Source: Streptomyces flaveolus (GTDB lineage: Bacteria > Actinomycetota > Actinomycetes > Streptomycetales > Streptomycetaceae). Taken from it: 64,000 nucleotides of DNA. The stretch lies in contig NZ_BMRV01000007.1 of assembly GCF_014648815.1 (NCBI RefSeq), positions 332,732 through 396,731 of the forward strand, written 5' to 3'. The notes below the pieces were generated by a model. It was not told the origin of the DNA. It worked only from the letters and a program-made list of their open reading frames with translations, and did not search any database. The translations under genes were made by a program, and so were the position numbers. Positions 1-7,128 of the stretch are shown here, in pieces. Numbering within the stretch: position 1 is the stretch's first letter; each line of letters begins with the position of its first letter.

Positions 1-1
1 C

Positions 2-148
2 ACCGGTGCGCTGTGGGTGGCCGGGGACCTCGACCCGCTCGCCGAACTGGTCCGCGCCCAGCGGCTCGCCGTCGCCGTCGCCGCCTCCCGCGGCCTCGAC
101 CCGGACCACCCCCGCCACCTCACCCGCTCGGTGATCCTCGCCCCCTGA
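2..148 (+). CDS. SIS-domain sugar isomerase, C-terminal fragment
   Basis: Only the last 48 codons are inside the window; the gene begins upstream. The visible tail (…LVRAQRLAVAVAASRGLDPD, then PRHLTRSVIL) resembles the C-terminus of AgaS/GlmS-type SIS-domain proteins, where GLDPDxPRxLxRSV is a recurrent ending. Such proteins isomerise or deaminate amino-sugar phosphates. The class II aldolase starting 62 bp downstream on the same strand fits an amino-sugar or ketohexose-phosphate operon. The family call rests on this tail only; the substrate cannot be inferred. Confidence 0.6.
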   Translation, partial: TGALWVAGDLDPLAELVRAQRLAVAVAASRGLDPDHPRHLTRSVILAP

Positions 149-210
149 CGCCCGTCCGACGCCCGAGAAGCACCGAGAAGAACCGGGAAAGTCCGGGAAC
201 AGGAGACTCC

Positions 211-1071
211 GTGCCCCTCGCCACCACCGGCGACCTGATCACCCGCGCCGCCGGCGTGCGCTCCGCCGTCGCCGCGTTCAACGTCATCACCCTGGAGCAC
301 ATCGAGGCCGTCGTCGCCGGCGCCGAGTCCGTGGGAGCACCCGTCGTGCTCCAGGTCAGCGAGAACGCGGTGAAGTTCCGTTACGGCCGCCTGCTGCCGC
401 TCGCCCGCGCCGCGGTCGCCGCCGCCGAGGCCGCTGCCGTGCCCGTCGCCCTCCACCTCGACCACGTCCAGAGCGACGCCTTGCTGCGCCAGGCCCCGGA
501 CGCCGGATTCAGCTCCGTGATGTACGACGCCTCACGGCTGCCGTACACGGAGAACCTCGCCGCGACCCGGGCCGCCGCCGACTGGGCCCATGCCCAGGGG
601 CTGTGGATCGAGGCCGAGTTGGGAGAAGTGGGCGGCAAGAACGGCGAGGCGCCGCTCGACGCGCACGCGCCCGGCGCCCGCACCGACCCCGCCGAGGCCC
701 GTGCCTTCGTCGCCGACTCCGCGGTGGACGCCCTGGCCGTCGCCGTCGGCAGCAGCCACGCCATGACCACACGTACCGCCGCACTCGACCACGACCTGCT
801 CAAGGAGCTGTCCGGAACGCTGGACGTGCCGCTCGTGCTGCACGGCTCCTCCGGAGTCCCGGACGGCGAACTCGCCGCGGCGGTCGCGGGCGGCATCGCC
901 AAGGTCAACGTCGGCACCGCGCTCAACATCGCCATGACGGGCGCGATCAGGGAGTACCTCGCCTCCCACCCCGACGCCGTCGACTCGCGCCGCTACCTCA
1001 CCGTGGGCAGGGAGGCCATGGTGCGGACCGTCGCGGCGCTCACCCGGGTGGTCACCGGCGCTACCGCTTGA
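211..1071 (+). CDS. Class II fructose/tagatose-bisphosphate aldolase family protein
   Basis: A 286-residue zinc-dependent aldolase of the FbaA/GatY/KbaY family, which cleaves ketose 1,6-bisphosphates to dihydroxyacetone phosphate plus an aldehyde. Visible family marks are AFNV near the N-terminus, the zinc/catalytic HLDH, the glutamate-rich ELGEVGG segment, and the phosphate-binding LHGSSG and KVNVGTALN loops. GTG was chosen as start because AGGAG lies 5 nt upstream; the open frame continues further upstream but that part is low-complexity and overlaps the SIS gene. Length is normal. Linkage to a SIS isomerase favours a tagatose/amino-sugar branch over central glycolysis. The last 11 nt overlap the convergent methyltransferase gene. 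Confidence 0.9.
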   Translation: MPLATTGDLITRAAGVRSAVAAFNVITLEHIEAVVAGAESVGAPVVLQVSENAVKFRYGRLLPLARAAVAAAEAAAVPVALHLDHVQSDALLRQAPDAGFSSVMYDASRLPYTENLAATRAAADWAHAQGLWIEAELGEVGGKNGEAPLDAHAPGARTDPAEARAFVADSAVDALAVAVGSSHAMTTRTAALDHDLLKELSGTLDVPLVLHGSSGVPDGELAAAVAGGIAKVNVGTALNIAMTGAIREYLASHPDAVDSRRYLTVGREAMVRTVAALTRVVTGATA

Positions 1072-2215
1072 CGGCCTTCAGCACCACGAACTTGCGGTCG
1101 CTCGCCACGAGATGGCTGTTGCCGAACAGCCGCCGCAGCTTGACGTGGTAGCCGAGGTGCCGGTTGCCGACCACCCACAGCTCACCGCCGGGGCGCAGCA
1201 CCCGCTTCGCCCCGGTGAACATCCGCCACGCCGTGGCGTCGGTCGTCGCCTGGTGGGAGTGGAACGGCGGATTGTTGAGCACCAGGTCCACGCTGCCGTC
1301 CGGCACCCCGGCCAGCCCGTCGCCGACCCGGAACTCCGCCTGCCCCGGCACCCCGTTCGCCTTGTACGTGGCCTCCGCCGAGGCCACGGCCTGGAACGAC
1401 TCGTCGGTGAACAGGACCTCGGCGTCCGGATCGGCCAGCGCCACCGCCGTACCGACCACGCCGTTGCCGCAGCCCAGGTCCACCACCCGCCGGGCGCCCC
1501 GGCCGTCCGGCAGGTGCTGGAGGAAGAGCCGGGTGCCGATGTCGAGCCGGTCCGCGCAGAAGACGCCGGCGTGGTTGACGACCGTCCGGCCCGAGAGCGC
1601 GCCGATACCCTCGGGCAGCGGGTAGCTGAGCGGCCACGGGTTGGCGGGCCGTGCCCGCGCGGGATCGGGCGTGCTGAAGACGAGCCGTGCCTTCTTCTCG
1701 GCGAGCGAAGTGCGGGTCGGGCCGATGATCCGCTCGAACAGCGCGAGCGTCGAGGTGTGGATCTCCTTGACCATGCCGGTGCCGACGACGACCGTGCCCT
1801 CGTGCACGGCGGGCGCCAGCCGCAGCAGCTGGTCCTCCAGCAGCGCCAGGCTCTTCGGCACCCGCACCAGCAGGACGTCGATCCGCCCGGGCGGCGGGTC
1901 CTGCGTGGTGAGCAGCCGCACCGAGCCGGGCTCCACGCCGTTGCGCGCCAGGTTGGCGCGGGTCGCCTCCTGGGCGAGGTGGGAGTCGGTGATCTGCACC
2001 GGCCGGTGCGCCGCCAGCGCCGTCACCAGCGCACCCCAGCGGTCGCCGGCCACCACGACCGTGCCGGACAGCGGGACCTCCTGGTCCGCCAGATGCCGGA
2101 GCAGGTACTCGTCGGAGGCGTCCCAGGCGCGCAGCCGGTCGCGCGGATCCTCGGGGAAGCGGGCCAGCGTGTGCTCGCCCCACGGAGTCGTCATACGGTC
2201 GCTGCGGTCGTTCAT
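1061..2215 (-). CDS. RlmG/RsmC-like rRNA guanine-N2 methyltransferase
   Basis: A 384-residue class I SAM-dependent methyltransferase. The C-terminal half carries the SAM-binding VVDLGCGNGVVG (about residues 244-255) and the NNPPFH motif (about 314-319) typical of N-methyltransferases acting on exocyclic amines of guanine. The N-terminal half is the degenerate methyltransferase-like domain seen in RlmG and RsmC, which methylate 23S G1835 or 16S G1207. Two-domain size and motif placement match that family; which nucleotide is modified cannot be told. An in-frame ATG seven codons in is an alternative start; neither has a clear ribosome binding site. Convergent with the aldolase. Confidence 0.82.
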   Translation of the reverse strand: MNDRSDRMTTPWGEHTLARFPEDPRDRLRAWDASDEYLLRHLADQEVPLSGTVVVAGDRWGALVTALAAHRPVQITDSHLAQEATRANLARNGVEPGSVRLLTTQDPPPGRIDVLLVRVPKSLALLEDQLLRLAPAVHEGTVVVGTGMVKEIHTSTLALFERIIGPTRTSLAEKKARLVFSTPDPARARPANPWPLSYPLPEGIGALSGRTVVNHAGVFCADRLDIGTRLFLQHLPDGRGARRVVDLGCGNGVVGTAVALADPDAEVLFTDESFQAVASAEATYKANGVPGQAEFRVGDGLAGVPDGSVDLVLNNPPFHSHQATTDATAWRMFTGAKRVLRPGGELWVVGNRHLGYHVKLRRLFGNSHLVASDRKFVVLKAVKR

Positions 2216-2292
2216 CGTGCGTCCAGGCTAGCGGAGCCGCAGCTCAGACCGGATCGGGACGGTCGGGCGGGGCGGTCGGGCAGGATGGACGC

Positions 2293-2967
2293 ATGGACGC
2301 CGAGCTGTTCCCGAGGGACCGCACCGAGGTCGCCCCGGGCGCGGTGCACCTGCCGGACTGGCTGGACGCCGGCCGGCAGCGCGAGCTGCTGCATGCCTGC
2401 CGGGAGTGGGCACGCCCGCCCGCCGGACTGCGCACCGTCCGCACCCCCGGCGGCGGCACGATGACCGCCCGGCAGGTGTGCCTCGGCCGGCACTGGTACC
2501 CGTACGCCTACGCCCGCACCGTCGTCGACGGCGACGGCGCCCCGGTGAAGCCGTTCCCGGCCTGGCTCGGCGACCTCGGACGCCGCGCGGTGACCGACGC
2601 GCTGGGCGCGGAGGCGGCCACGGCGGCGGCCTACGACATCGCGCTGATCAACTTCTACGACGCCGACGCCCGCATGGGCCTGCACCGCGACGCCGAGGAG
2701 CGGGCGGACGCGCCCGTGGTCTCCCTGAGCCTGGGCGACACCTGCGTCTTCCGCTTCGGCAACCCCGACACCCGCAGCCGCCCCTGGACCGACGTCGAAC
2801 TGCGCAGCGGCGACCTGTTCGTCTTCGGCGGCCCGTCCCGGCTCGCGTACCACGGGGTGCCCCGGGTGCACGCGGGCACCGCACCGCCCGAGCTGGGGCT
2901 CACCGGGCGACTGAACATCACCCTCCGGGTCAGTGGCCTCCAGGCACCCCGGGCCGGCGGCCTGTAA
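2293..2967 (+). CDS. alkB: AlkB-type alpha-ketoglutarate-dependent dioxygenase
   Basis: A 224-residue Fe(II)/2-oxoglutarate dioxygenase that reverses alkylation damage (1-methyladenine, 3-methylcytosine) in DNA or RNA by oxidative demethylation. The iron ligands are visible as HRD (in GLHRDAEE, about residue 133) and the distal His in AYHGV, followed by the 2-oxoglutarate-binding arginines in RLNITLR. The N-terminal half has the expected substrate-lid region with GRHWYPYAY. The length is that of E. coli AlkB. The gene is divergent from the rRNA methyltransferase. A CAGGAT hexamer ends 6 nt before the ATG, so a leaderless transcript is possible. No Ada-type regulator lies nearby. Confidence 0.9.
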   Translation: MDAELFPRDRTEVAPGAVHLPDWLDAGRQRELLHACREWARPPAGLRTVRTPGGGTMTARQVCLGRHWYPYAYARTVVDGDGAPVKPFPAWLGDLGRRAVTDALGAEAATAAAYDIALINFYDADARMGLHRDAEERADAPVVSLSLGDTCVFRFGNPDTRSRPWTDVELRSGDLFVFGGPSRLAYHGVPRVHAGTAPPELGLTGRLNITLRVSGLQAPRAGGL

Positions 2968-3002
2968 GTGCACGGCCGGCGGATCATGGGAGACTCCCCC
3001 TC

Positions 3003-4241
3003 ATGAGCGGCAAGGCGGACCCCCGGACGGCGGGGGAAGGGACCACCTCGAGGACGCGGCTGGACCGGGGGCGCGGCGCGCTCGGACCCGCGTTGGAGCT
3101 CGTGCACACCGGACGCGCCCCCACCCGGGCCGTCCTCACCGCCGAACTCGGAGTGACCCGCGCCACGGCCGGCGCGGTCGCCGCCGAACTGGAGGCACTC
3201 GGCCTGATCCGGGTCGACGCCCGGCCCGGCGCCGCGGCCGGTTCGCAGGGCCGTCCCTCGCACCGGCTCGCCGTCGCCGAGGACGGCCCCGTCGCCCTCG
3301 CCGCCCAGGTCCACGCGGACGGGTTCCGCGCGGCCCTGGTCGGTCTCGGCGGCCGGCTCGTCGCCACCGCGCCCGGCTGCGAGGTCGTCGACGCCGATCC
3401 GGCGAAGGTGCTCGGTTCCGTCGTCGAGGCGGGCGCCGACCTGCTGCGGCAGACCGGGCGGCGCTGCGTCGGCGCGGGACTCGCCGTCCCGTCCGCCGTC
3501 GCGGAGCCGGAGGGCCTGGCCCTGAACCCGCTGCACCTGGCCTGGCCGGCCGGCGCCCCGGTGCGGCGGATCTTCGCCGAGCAGGTGCGCGCCGCCGGCA
3601 TCGAAGGACCCGCCTTCGCGGCGAACGACGTCAACCTCGCCGCCCTCGCCGAACACCGGCACGGCGCCGGACGCGGCGCCCGCGACCTGCTCTGCGTCGC
3701 CACCGGCCACCGGGGCGTCGGCGGTGCGCTCGTCCTCGACGGCCGCCTGCACAGCGGCAGTTCCGGTCTCGCCCTGGAAGTCGGACACCTCACCGTCAAC
3801 CCCGAGGGCCGCCCCTGCCACTGCGGCAGCCGCGGCTGCCTGGACGTGGAGACCGACCCGCTGGCCTTCCTCACCGCGGCCGGACGCAAGCCCGGCCCCG
3901 AGGTGTCCCTGCTCCAGCAGTCCAAGGACCTGATCCGCGGCCGGTACGACGACCCGGCCGTCCGCACCGCCACCGAGGCCCTCATCGACCGCCTCGGCCT
4001 GGGGCTGGCCGGCCTGGTGAACATCCTCAACCCGGACCGGATCATCCTCGGCGGACTGCACCGCACCCTCCTGGACGCCGACCCGGAACGGCTGCGCGCC
4101 GTCGTCGCCGACCGCAGCCTGTGGGGGCAGAGCGGCAGCGTGCCGATCCTGCCCTGCACCCTGGACCACAACAGCCTGGTCGGCGCGGCCGAGTTGGCGT
4201 GGCAGCCGGTGCTGGACGACCCGCTGGGGGCGCTGGTCTAG
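3003..4241 (+). CDS. ROK family transcriptional regulator/sugar kinase-like
   Basis: A 412-residue ROK protein with an N-terminal winged helix-turn-helix (about residues 25-85, LTAELGVTRATAGAVAAELEALGLI) fused to a ROK domain. The zinc-binding CHCGSRGCLDVE segment and GHLTVNP identify the family. NagC/XylR-type members repress sugar catabolic genes and respond to sugar or sugar-phosphate. The upstream open frame is non-coding shadow; the ATG preceded by GGGAG is the start. It is not adjacent to obvious sugar genes other than the aldolase 2 kb away, so its regulon is unknown. Its stop codon shares a CTAG tetranucleotide with the stop of the convergent VOC gene. Confidence 0.9.
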   Translation: MSGKADPRTAGEGTTSRTRLDRGRGALGPALELVHTGRAPTRAVLTAELGVTRATAGAVAAELEALGLIRVDARPGAAAGSQGRPSHRLAVAEDGPVALAAQVHADGFRAALVGLGGRLVATAPGCEVVDADPAKVLGSVVEAGADLLRQTGRRCVGAGLAVPSAVAEPEGLALNPLHLAWPAGAPVRRIFAEQVRAAGIEGPAFAANDVNLAALAEHRHGAGRGARDLLCVATGHRGVGGALVLDGRLHSGSSGLALEVGHLTVNPEGRPCHCGSRGCLDVETDPLAFLTAAGRKPGPEVSLLQQSKDLIRGRYDDPAVRTATEALIDRLGLGLAGLVNILNPDRIILGGLHRTLLDADPERLRAVVADRSLWGQSGSVPILPCTLDHNSLVGAAELAWQPVLDDPLGALV

Positions 4242-4651
4242 GCCCTGTCGTCCCAGGGCGTCGGCCGGTCGCCGCCGCTCGGCGCGTGACCGAGGTCGAT
4301 GACGCAGAACCTATTGCCGTCCGGGTCGGCGAGGACGACGAAGTCGGGGTCGGGCGGGTAGAGGTCCCAGTCGACGGCCTGTGCGCCGAGCCCGATCAGC
4401 CGCCGCCCCTCGGCCTGTTGCTCCTCCGCCGTGTCCGTGAACAGGTCCAGGTGCAGGCGGGGATGCGGCTCGACCGGGGACTCGCTGCGCATCACGGCGA
4501 GGGCCCGCCCGGAGCCGTCGGCGTGCTCGAGCGTCCGCCATGTCCCGCTCGCCCACTCGTCACGGGCGACCAGGTCGAGCGCAGCCGTCCAGAACGCCAC
4601 CGCGCGCGGCACGTCCGTGACACCGAGGACAGGGAATCCGAGTCTCAACAT
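4238..4651 (-). CDS. VOC family (glyoxalase/bleomycin-resistance fold) protein
   Basis: A 137-residue single-module vicinal-oxygen-chelate protein beginning LRLGFPVLGVTDVPRAVAFW, followed by LHLDLFTD and ending in the characteristic DPDFVVLADPDGNRFCVIDL. The HLDLF histidine and the final glutamate/aspartate region are the usual metal-binding positions. Members include glyoxalases, dioxygenases and antibiotic-binding proteins; the substrate is unknown. The start is the ATG 10 residues before GVTDV; there is no convincing Shine-Dalgarno sequence. The convergent neighbour ROK gene ends within it by four bases. The 88-bp gap to DUF4865 on the same strand gives weak support for co-transcription. 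Confidence 0.8.
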   Translation of the reverse strand: MLRLGFPVLGVTDVPRAVAFWTAALDLVARDEWASGTWRTLEHADGSGRALAVMRSESPVEPHPRLHLDLFTDTAEEQQAEGRRLIGLGAQAVDWDLYPPDPDFVVLADPDGNRFCVIDLGHAPSGGDRPTPWDDRA

Positions 4652-4739
4652 GGGCCAGAGCCCAGGCGCTTGGGCCGTGAGCGTCGGCCAGGGTCCGTAG
4701 GGGGCGACTCCGTGGTCCTGAGCGCCGTCCGCACCGCGC

Positions 4740-5327
4740 TCACCACTGGCGCCCGCGCGGCAGCCGGTCCCGCCCGGGCGCGGAGACGTGCAGCACCTCG
4801 AACACGTCCCCCTCGGCCCCGTCCGGTGCGCCGTGCGCGAAGAGCGAGAAGTGGACCAACTCCCACCGGCTGGTGTCCACGACCGCCGCCGACAGCACGG
4901 CACCGTCCAGCGCCGCCAGCCGCCCGTTCTCCCGCACCGCCTCCGTCGCCACTCCCGTCAACGGCACCCCGTTCGGCACCGGCCGGCGGCTGCGCACCGC
5001 CACCCGCGCCGGGGCACCGGCGGCGCCGCCCTCCTCGTACGCCAGGCCCGTCCACTGGCGGACCGAGGGCCGCCCGAAGTCGTCGGTGGGCCGCTGGAAG
5101 GCGCCCTCCCACAGGAAGGAGTTCATGCCCTCCACGGTGTTCCACAGATAGAACGGCGCGTACTCGTTGACCGTCGAGCCGCGCACTCCGCGCTCCCGCA
5201 TCAGGTACGCCTTGAGTCCGAGACCGGTCCAGTCGTCGAGCAGGTGACCGGTCCGGGCCACCCGCTCGCGGATGACGTCCATGGAGTAGTCGGCGGGCAG
5301 GGTGAACGCGTACTGCATGGCGTGCAT
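4740..5327 (-). CDS. DUF4865 family protein
   Basis: A 195-residue soluble protein opening MQYAFTLPADYSMDVIRERV, with YAPFYLWNTVEGMNSFLW in the middle; this pattern matches DUF4865, a family of unknown biochemical function that in actinomycetes commonly sits beside a TetR regulator. A second in-frame ATG three codons downstream is possible; the first has GAGGGGAC upstream and was used. The TetR gene ends 18 bp upstream on the same strand, so the two are almost certainly one autoregulated operon. The EGMNSFLW/phenyl-rich region suggests a small-molecule-binding or monooxygenase-like fold, but that is inference. Confidence 0.82.
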   Translation of the reverse strand: MHAMQYAFTLPADYSMDVIRERVARTGHLLDDWTGLGLKAYLMRERGVRGSTVNEYAPFYLWNTVEGMNSFLWEGAFQRPTDDFGRPSVRQWTGLAYEEGGAAGAPARVAVRSRRPVPNGVPLTGVATEAVRENGRLAALDGAVLSAAVVDTSRWELVHFSLFAHGAPDGAEGDVFEVLHVSAPGRDRLPRGRQW

Positions 5328-5345
5328 GTGATGTCCCCTCAGTCG

Positions 5346-5918
5346 TCAGCGGGCAGGGGTGCCGGCCGGTGCGAGCAGCGACAGCAGCCCCCGGACGGCC
5401 GCGTCGAAGGCGGCGGGCGATCCGGACGCGCGGGCGAGGACGTAACCGCCCTGGACGGTCGCGACGACGGCCGCCGCGATCTCCTCGCCGTCCAGCGAGG
5501 GCGTGAACTCGCCCTGCTCCCTGCCCTCCTCGACGATCCGCGCGATCCGCTCCCGCAGCCAGTCCAGCGTCTCGTCGACGGGTGCGCGCAGGGCCTCGTC
5601 GGCGAACACGTCCGGGTCCATCGTCAGCCGTCCGACCGGGCAGCCGCGCAGCACGTCGCGCTCGCGCCGCAGATACGCCTCGATGCGCTCGTACGGCGTT
5701 CCCGGACCGTCGAGCACCGCCGCGGCGGTGGCCCGCATCTCCTCGGCCGTCCGCCGGATCGCGGCGAGCGCCAGATCGGGCTTGCCCGTGAAGTGGTGGT
5801 ACATGCTGCCCTGCCCGGCGCCCGCGCGCTCCAGGATCGCCTTCGGGCTGGTGCCCACGTAACCGCGCTCCCACAGCAGCTCGCGCGTGGACTCGATCAG
5901 TCGCTCCGAGGTGCTCAT
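5346..5918 (-). CDS. TetR/AcrR family regulator
   Basis: A 190-residue one-domain repressor. The N-terminal helix-turn-helix covers about residues 5-50 (STRELLWERGYVGTSPKAIL, then MYHHFTGKPDLALAAI), and the C-terminal ligand domain contains CPVGRLTMDPD, typical of the TetR_C LmrA/YxaF-like group. It heads the DUF4865 operon. A palindrome sits over its promoter, and the -10 (TACAGT on this strand) is 6 nt from the ATG, indicating a leaderless mRNA under autorepression. The inducer is unknown. Confidence 0.88.
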   Translation of the reverse strand: MSTSERLIESTRELLWERGYVGTSPKAILERAGAGQGSMYHHFTGKPDLALAAIRRTAEEMRATAAAVLDGPGTPYERIEAYLRRERDVLRGCPVGRLTMDPDVFADEALRAPVDETLDWLRERIARIVEEGREQGEFTPSLDGEEIAAAVVATVQGGYVLARASGSPAAFDAAVRGLLSLLAPAGTPAR

Positions 5919-5927
5919 ACCGCCACT

Positions 5928-5945
5928 GTACATACTAGTAGTTAC
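5928..5945. promoter_or_regulatory. Imperfect palindrome over the TetR promoter (probable operator)
   Basis: An 18-bp region matches its reverse complement at 14 of 18 positions around a perfect TACTAGTA core. It overlaps the -10 (TACAGT read on the minus strand) and the region upstream of it, so binding would block transcription of the TetR-DUF4865 operon. The SHOCT-ABC operon starts about 150 bp away in the other direction and could share the site. Confidence 0.6.
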
Positions 5946-6097
5946 AGAATTCGGGAACGGAGGGAGCAGGCCCGGACCGCCGCACTGCTCCCCGCGCGGT
6001 ACGCACACTGCCGCCGGCCGTACGACGACCCGGACCCCCCGCCGGGACGACGCTCGGAAGCGACACACAGGACATCGCCACCGAGGAGCTGGACGAC

Positions 6098-6382
6098 ATG
6101 CAGACCCTGGCACACTTCGCCGACGGCGGGCCCGGCCCGTGGATCCTTCTGTTCCCGGTGATCTGGGCGCTGGTCATCGGCGGCGGCATCACCCTGCTGC
6201 GCCGCACGGTGTGGCGCGGTCGCCGCGGCCCCTGGCGCCCGCCCACCGCCGAGGCCAACTCGCCCATCGCCGTACTCGGCCACCGCTTCGCCTCCGGCGA
6301 GATCGACGAGGACGAGTACTGGCGCCGGCTGTCCGTGCTCGACGAGCAGTTCGGCCGGACCGGCAAGGGAGGTGCGGCATGA
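6098..6382 (+). CDS. SHOCT-domain small membrane protein
   Basis: A 94-residue protein with one N-terminal membrane helix (about residues 14-35, WILLFPVIWALVIGGGITLL), a basic stop-transfer stretch, and a C-terminal SHOCT motif (about residues 57-85: SPIAVLGHRFASGEIDEDEYWRRL). SHOCT domains are short oligomerisation modules. Its stop codon overlaps the ATPase start in an ATGA, so it is translationally coupled to the ABC transporter and probably belongs with it as an accessory subunit. The role is inferred from context. Confidence 0.82.
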   Translation: MQTLAHFADGGPGPWILLFPVIWALVIGGGITLLRRTVWRGRRGPWRPPTAEANSPIAVLGHRFASGEIDEDEYWRRLSVLDEQFGRTGKGGAA

Positions 6383-7128
6383 CGTCGACGACCCTCACCC
6401 GCGCCGCCGCCCGGGTCGTCGACGCGGTGAAGGTGTACGGCGGTGGCGACACCGCCGTACGCGCCCTGGACGGGGTCAGCGTGGACTTCCCGGCCGGCCG
6501 CTTCACCGCCATCATGGGACCGTCGGGCTCCGGCAAATCGACCCTGATGCACTGCGCCGCCGGCCTCGACACGCTCACCTCGGGCGCCGCCCACATCGGC
6601 GACACCGACCTCAGCACCCTCGACGACCGCCGGCTCACCCTGCTGCGCCGCGACCGCGTCGGCTTCGTCTTCCAGGCGTTCAACCTGGTCCCGACGCTCA
6701 CCGTCGCCGAGAACATCACCCTGCCCCTCGACCTGGCCGGGCGGCGCGGCGACGCCGAGTGGGTCGACGCGCTGATCGACGTCGTCGGGCTGCGCGGGCG
6801 CCTGCACCACCGGCCCGCCGAACTCTCCGGCGGCCAGCAGCAGCGCGTCGCCGTGGCCCGCGCCTTCGCCGGGCGGCCGGACGTGGTCTTCGCCGACGAG
6901 CCCACCGGCAACCTCGACTCCCGCTCCGGCGGCGAGGTGCTGGGCCTCCTCGGCCGGACCGTGCGGCAGACGGGCCGCACGGTCGTCATGGTCACCCACG
7001 ATCCCGTCGCCGCCGCCCACGCGGACGAGGTCGTCTTCCTCGCCGACGGGCGCCTCGTGGACCGCATGGAGTCCCCGACCGCCGACAGGGTCCTGGACCG
7101 GATGAAAGCCTTCGAGGTGCCGTCATGA
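6379..7128 (+). CDS. ABC transporter ATP-binding protein (LolD/MacB type)
   Basis: A 249-residue nucleotide-binding protein: Walker A GPSGSGKS (about residues 47-54), Q-loop VFQAFNL, signature LSGGQQQRV (about 149-157), Walker B DVVFADEP (about 168-175) and switch histidine in VTHD. Sequence style matches the MacB/LolD/FtsE branch that powers FtsX-like permeases in lipoprotein or peptide export and cell-envelope stress. The start overlaps the SHOCT stop and its own stop overlaps the permease start (both ATGA), giving a tightly coupled three-gene operon. Substrate unknown. Confidence 0.93.
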   Translation: MTSTTLTRAAARVVDAVKVYGGGDTAVRALDGVSVDFPAGRFTAIMGPSGSGKSTLMHCAAGLDTLTSGAAHIGDTDLSTLDDRRLTLLRRDRVGFVFQAFNLVPTLTVAENITLPLDLAGRRGDAEWVDALIDVVGLRGRLHHRPAELSGGQQQRVAVARAFAGRPDVVFADEPTGNLDSRSGGEVLGLLGRTVRQTGRTVVMVTHDPVAAAHADEVVFLADGRLVDRMESPTADRVLDRMKAFEVPS

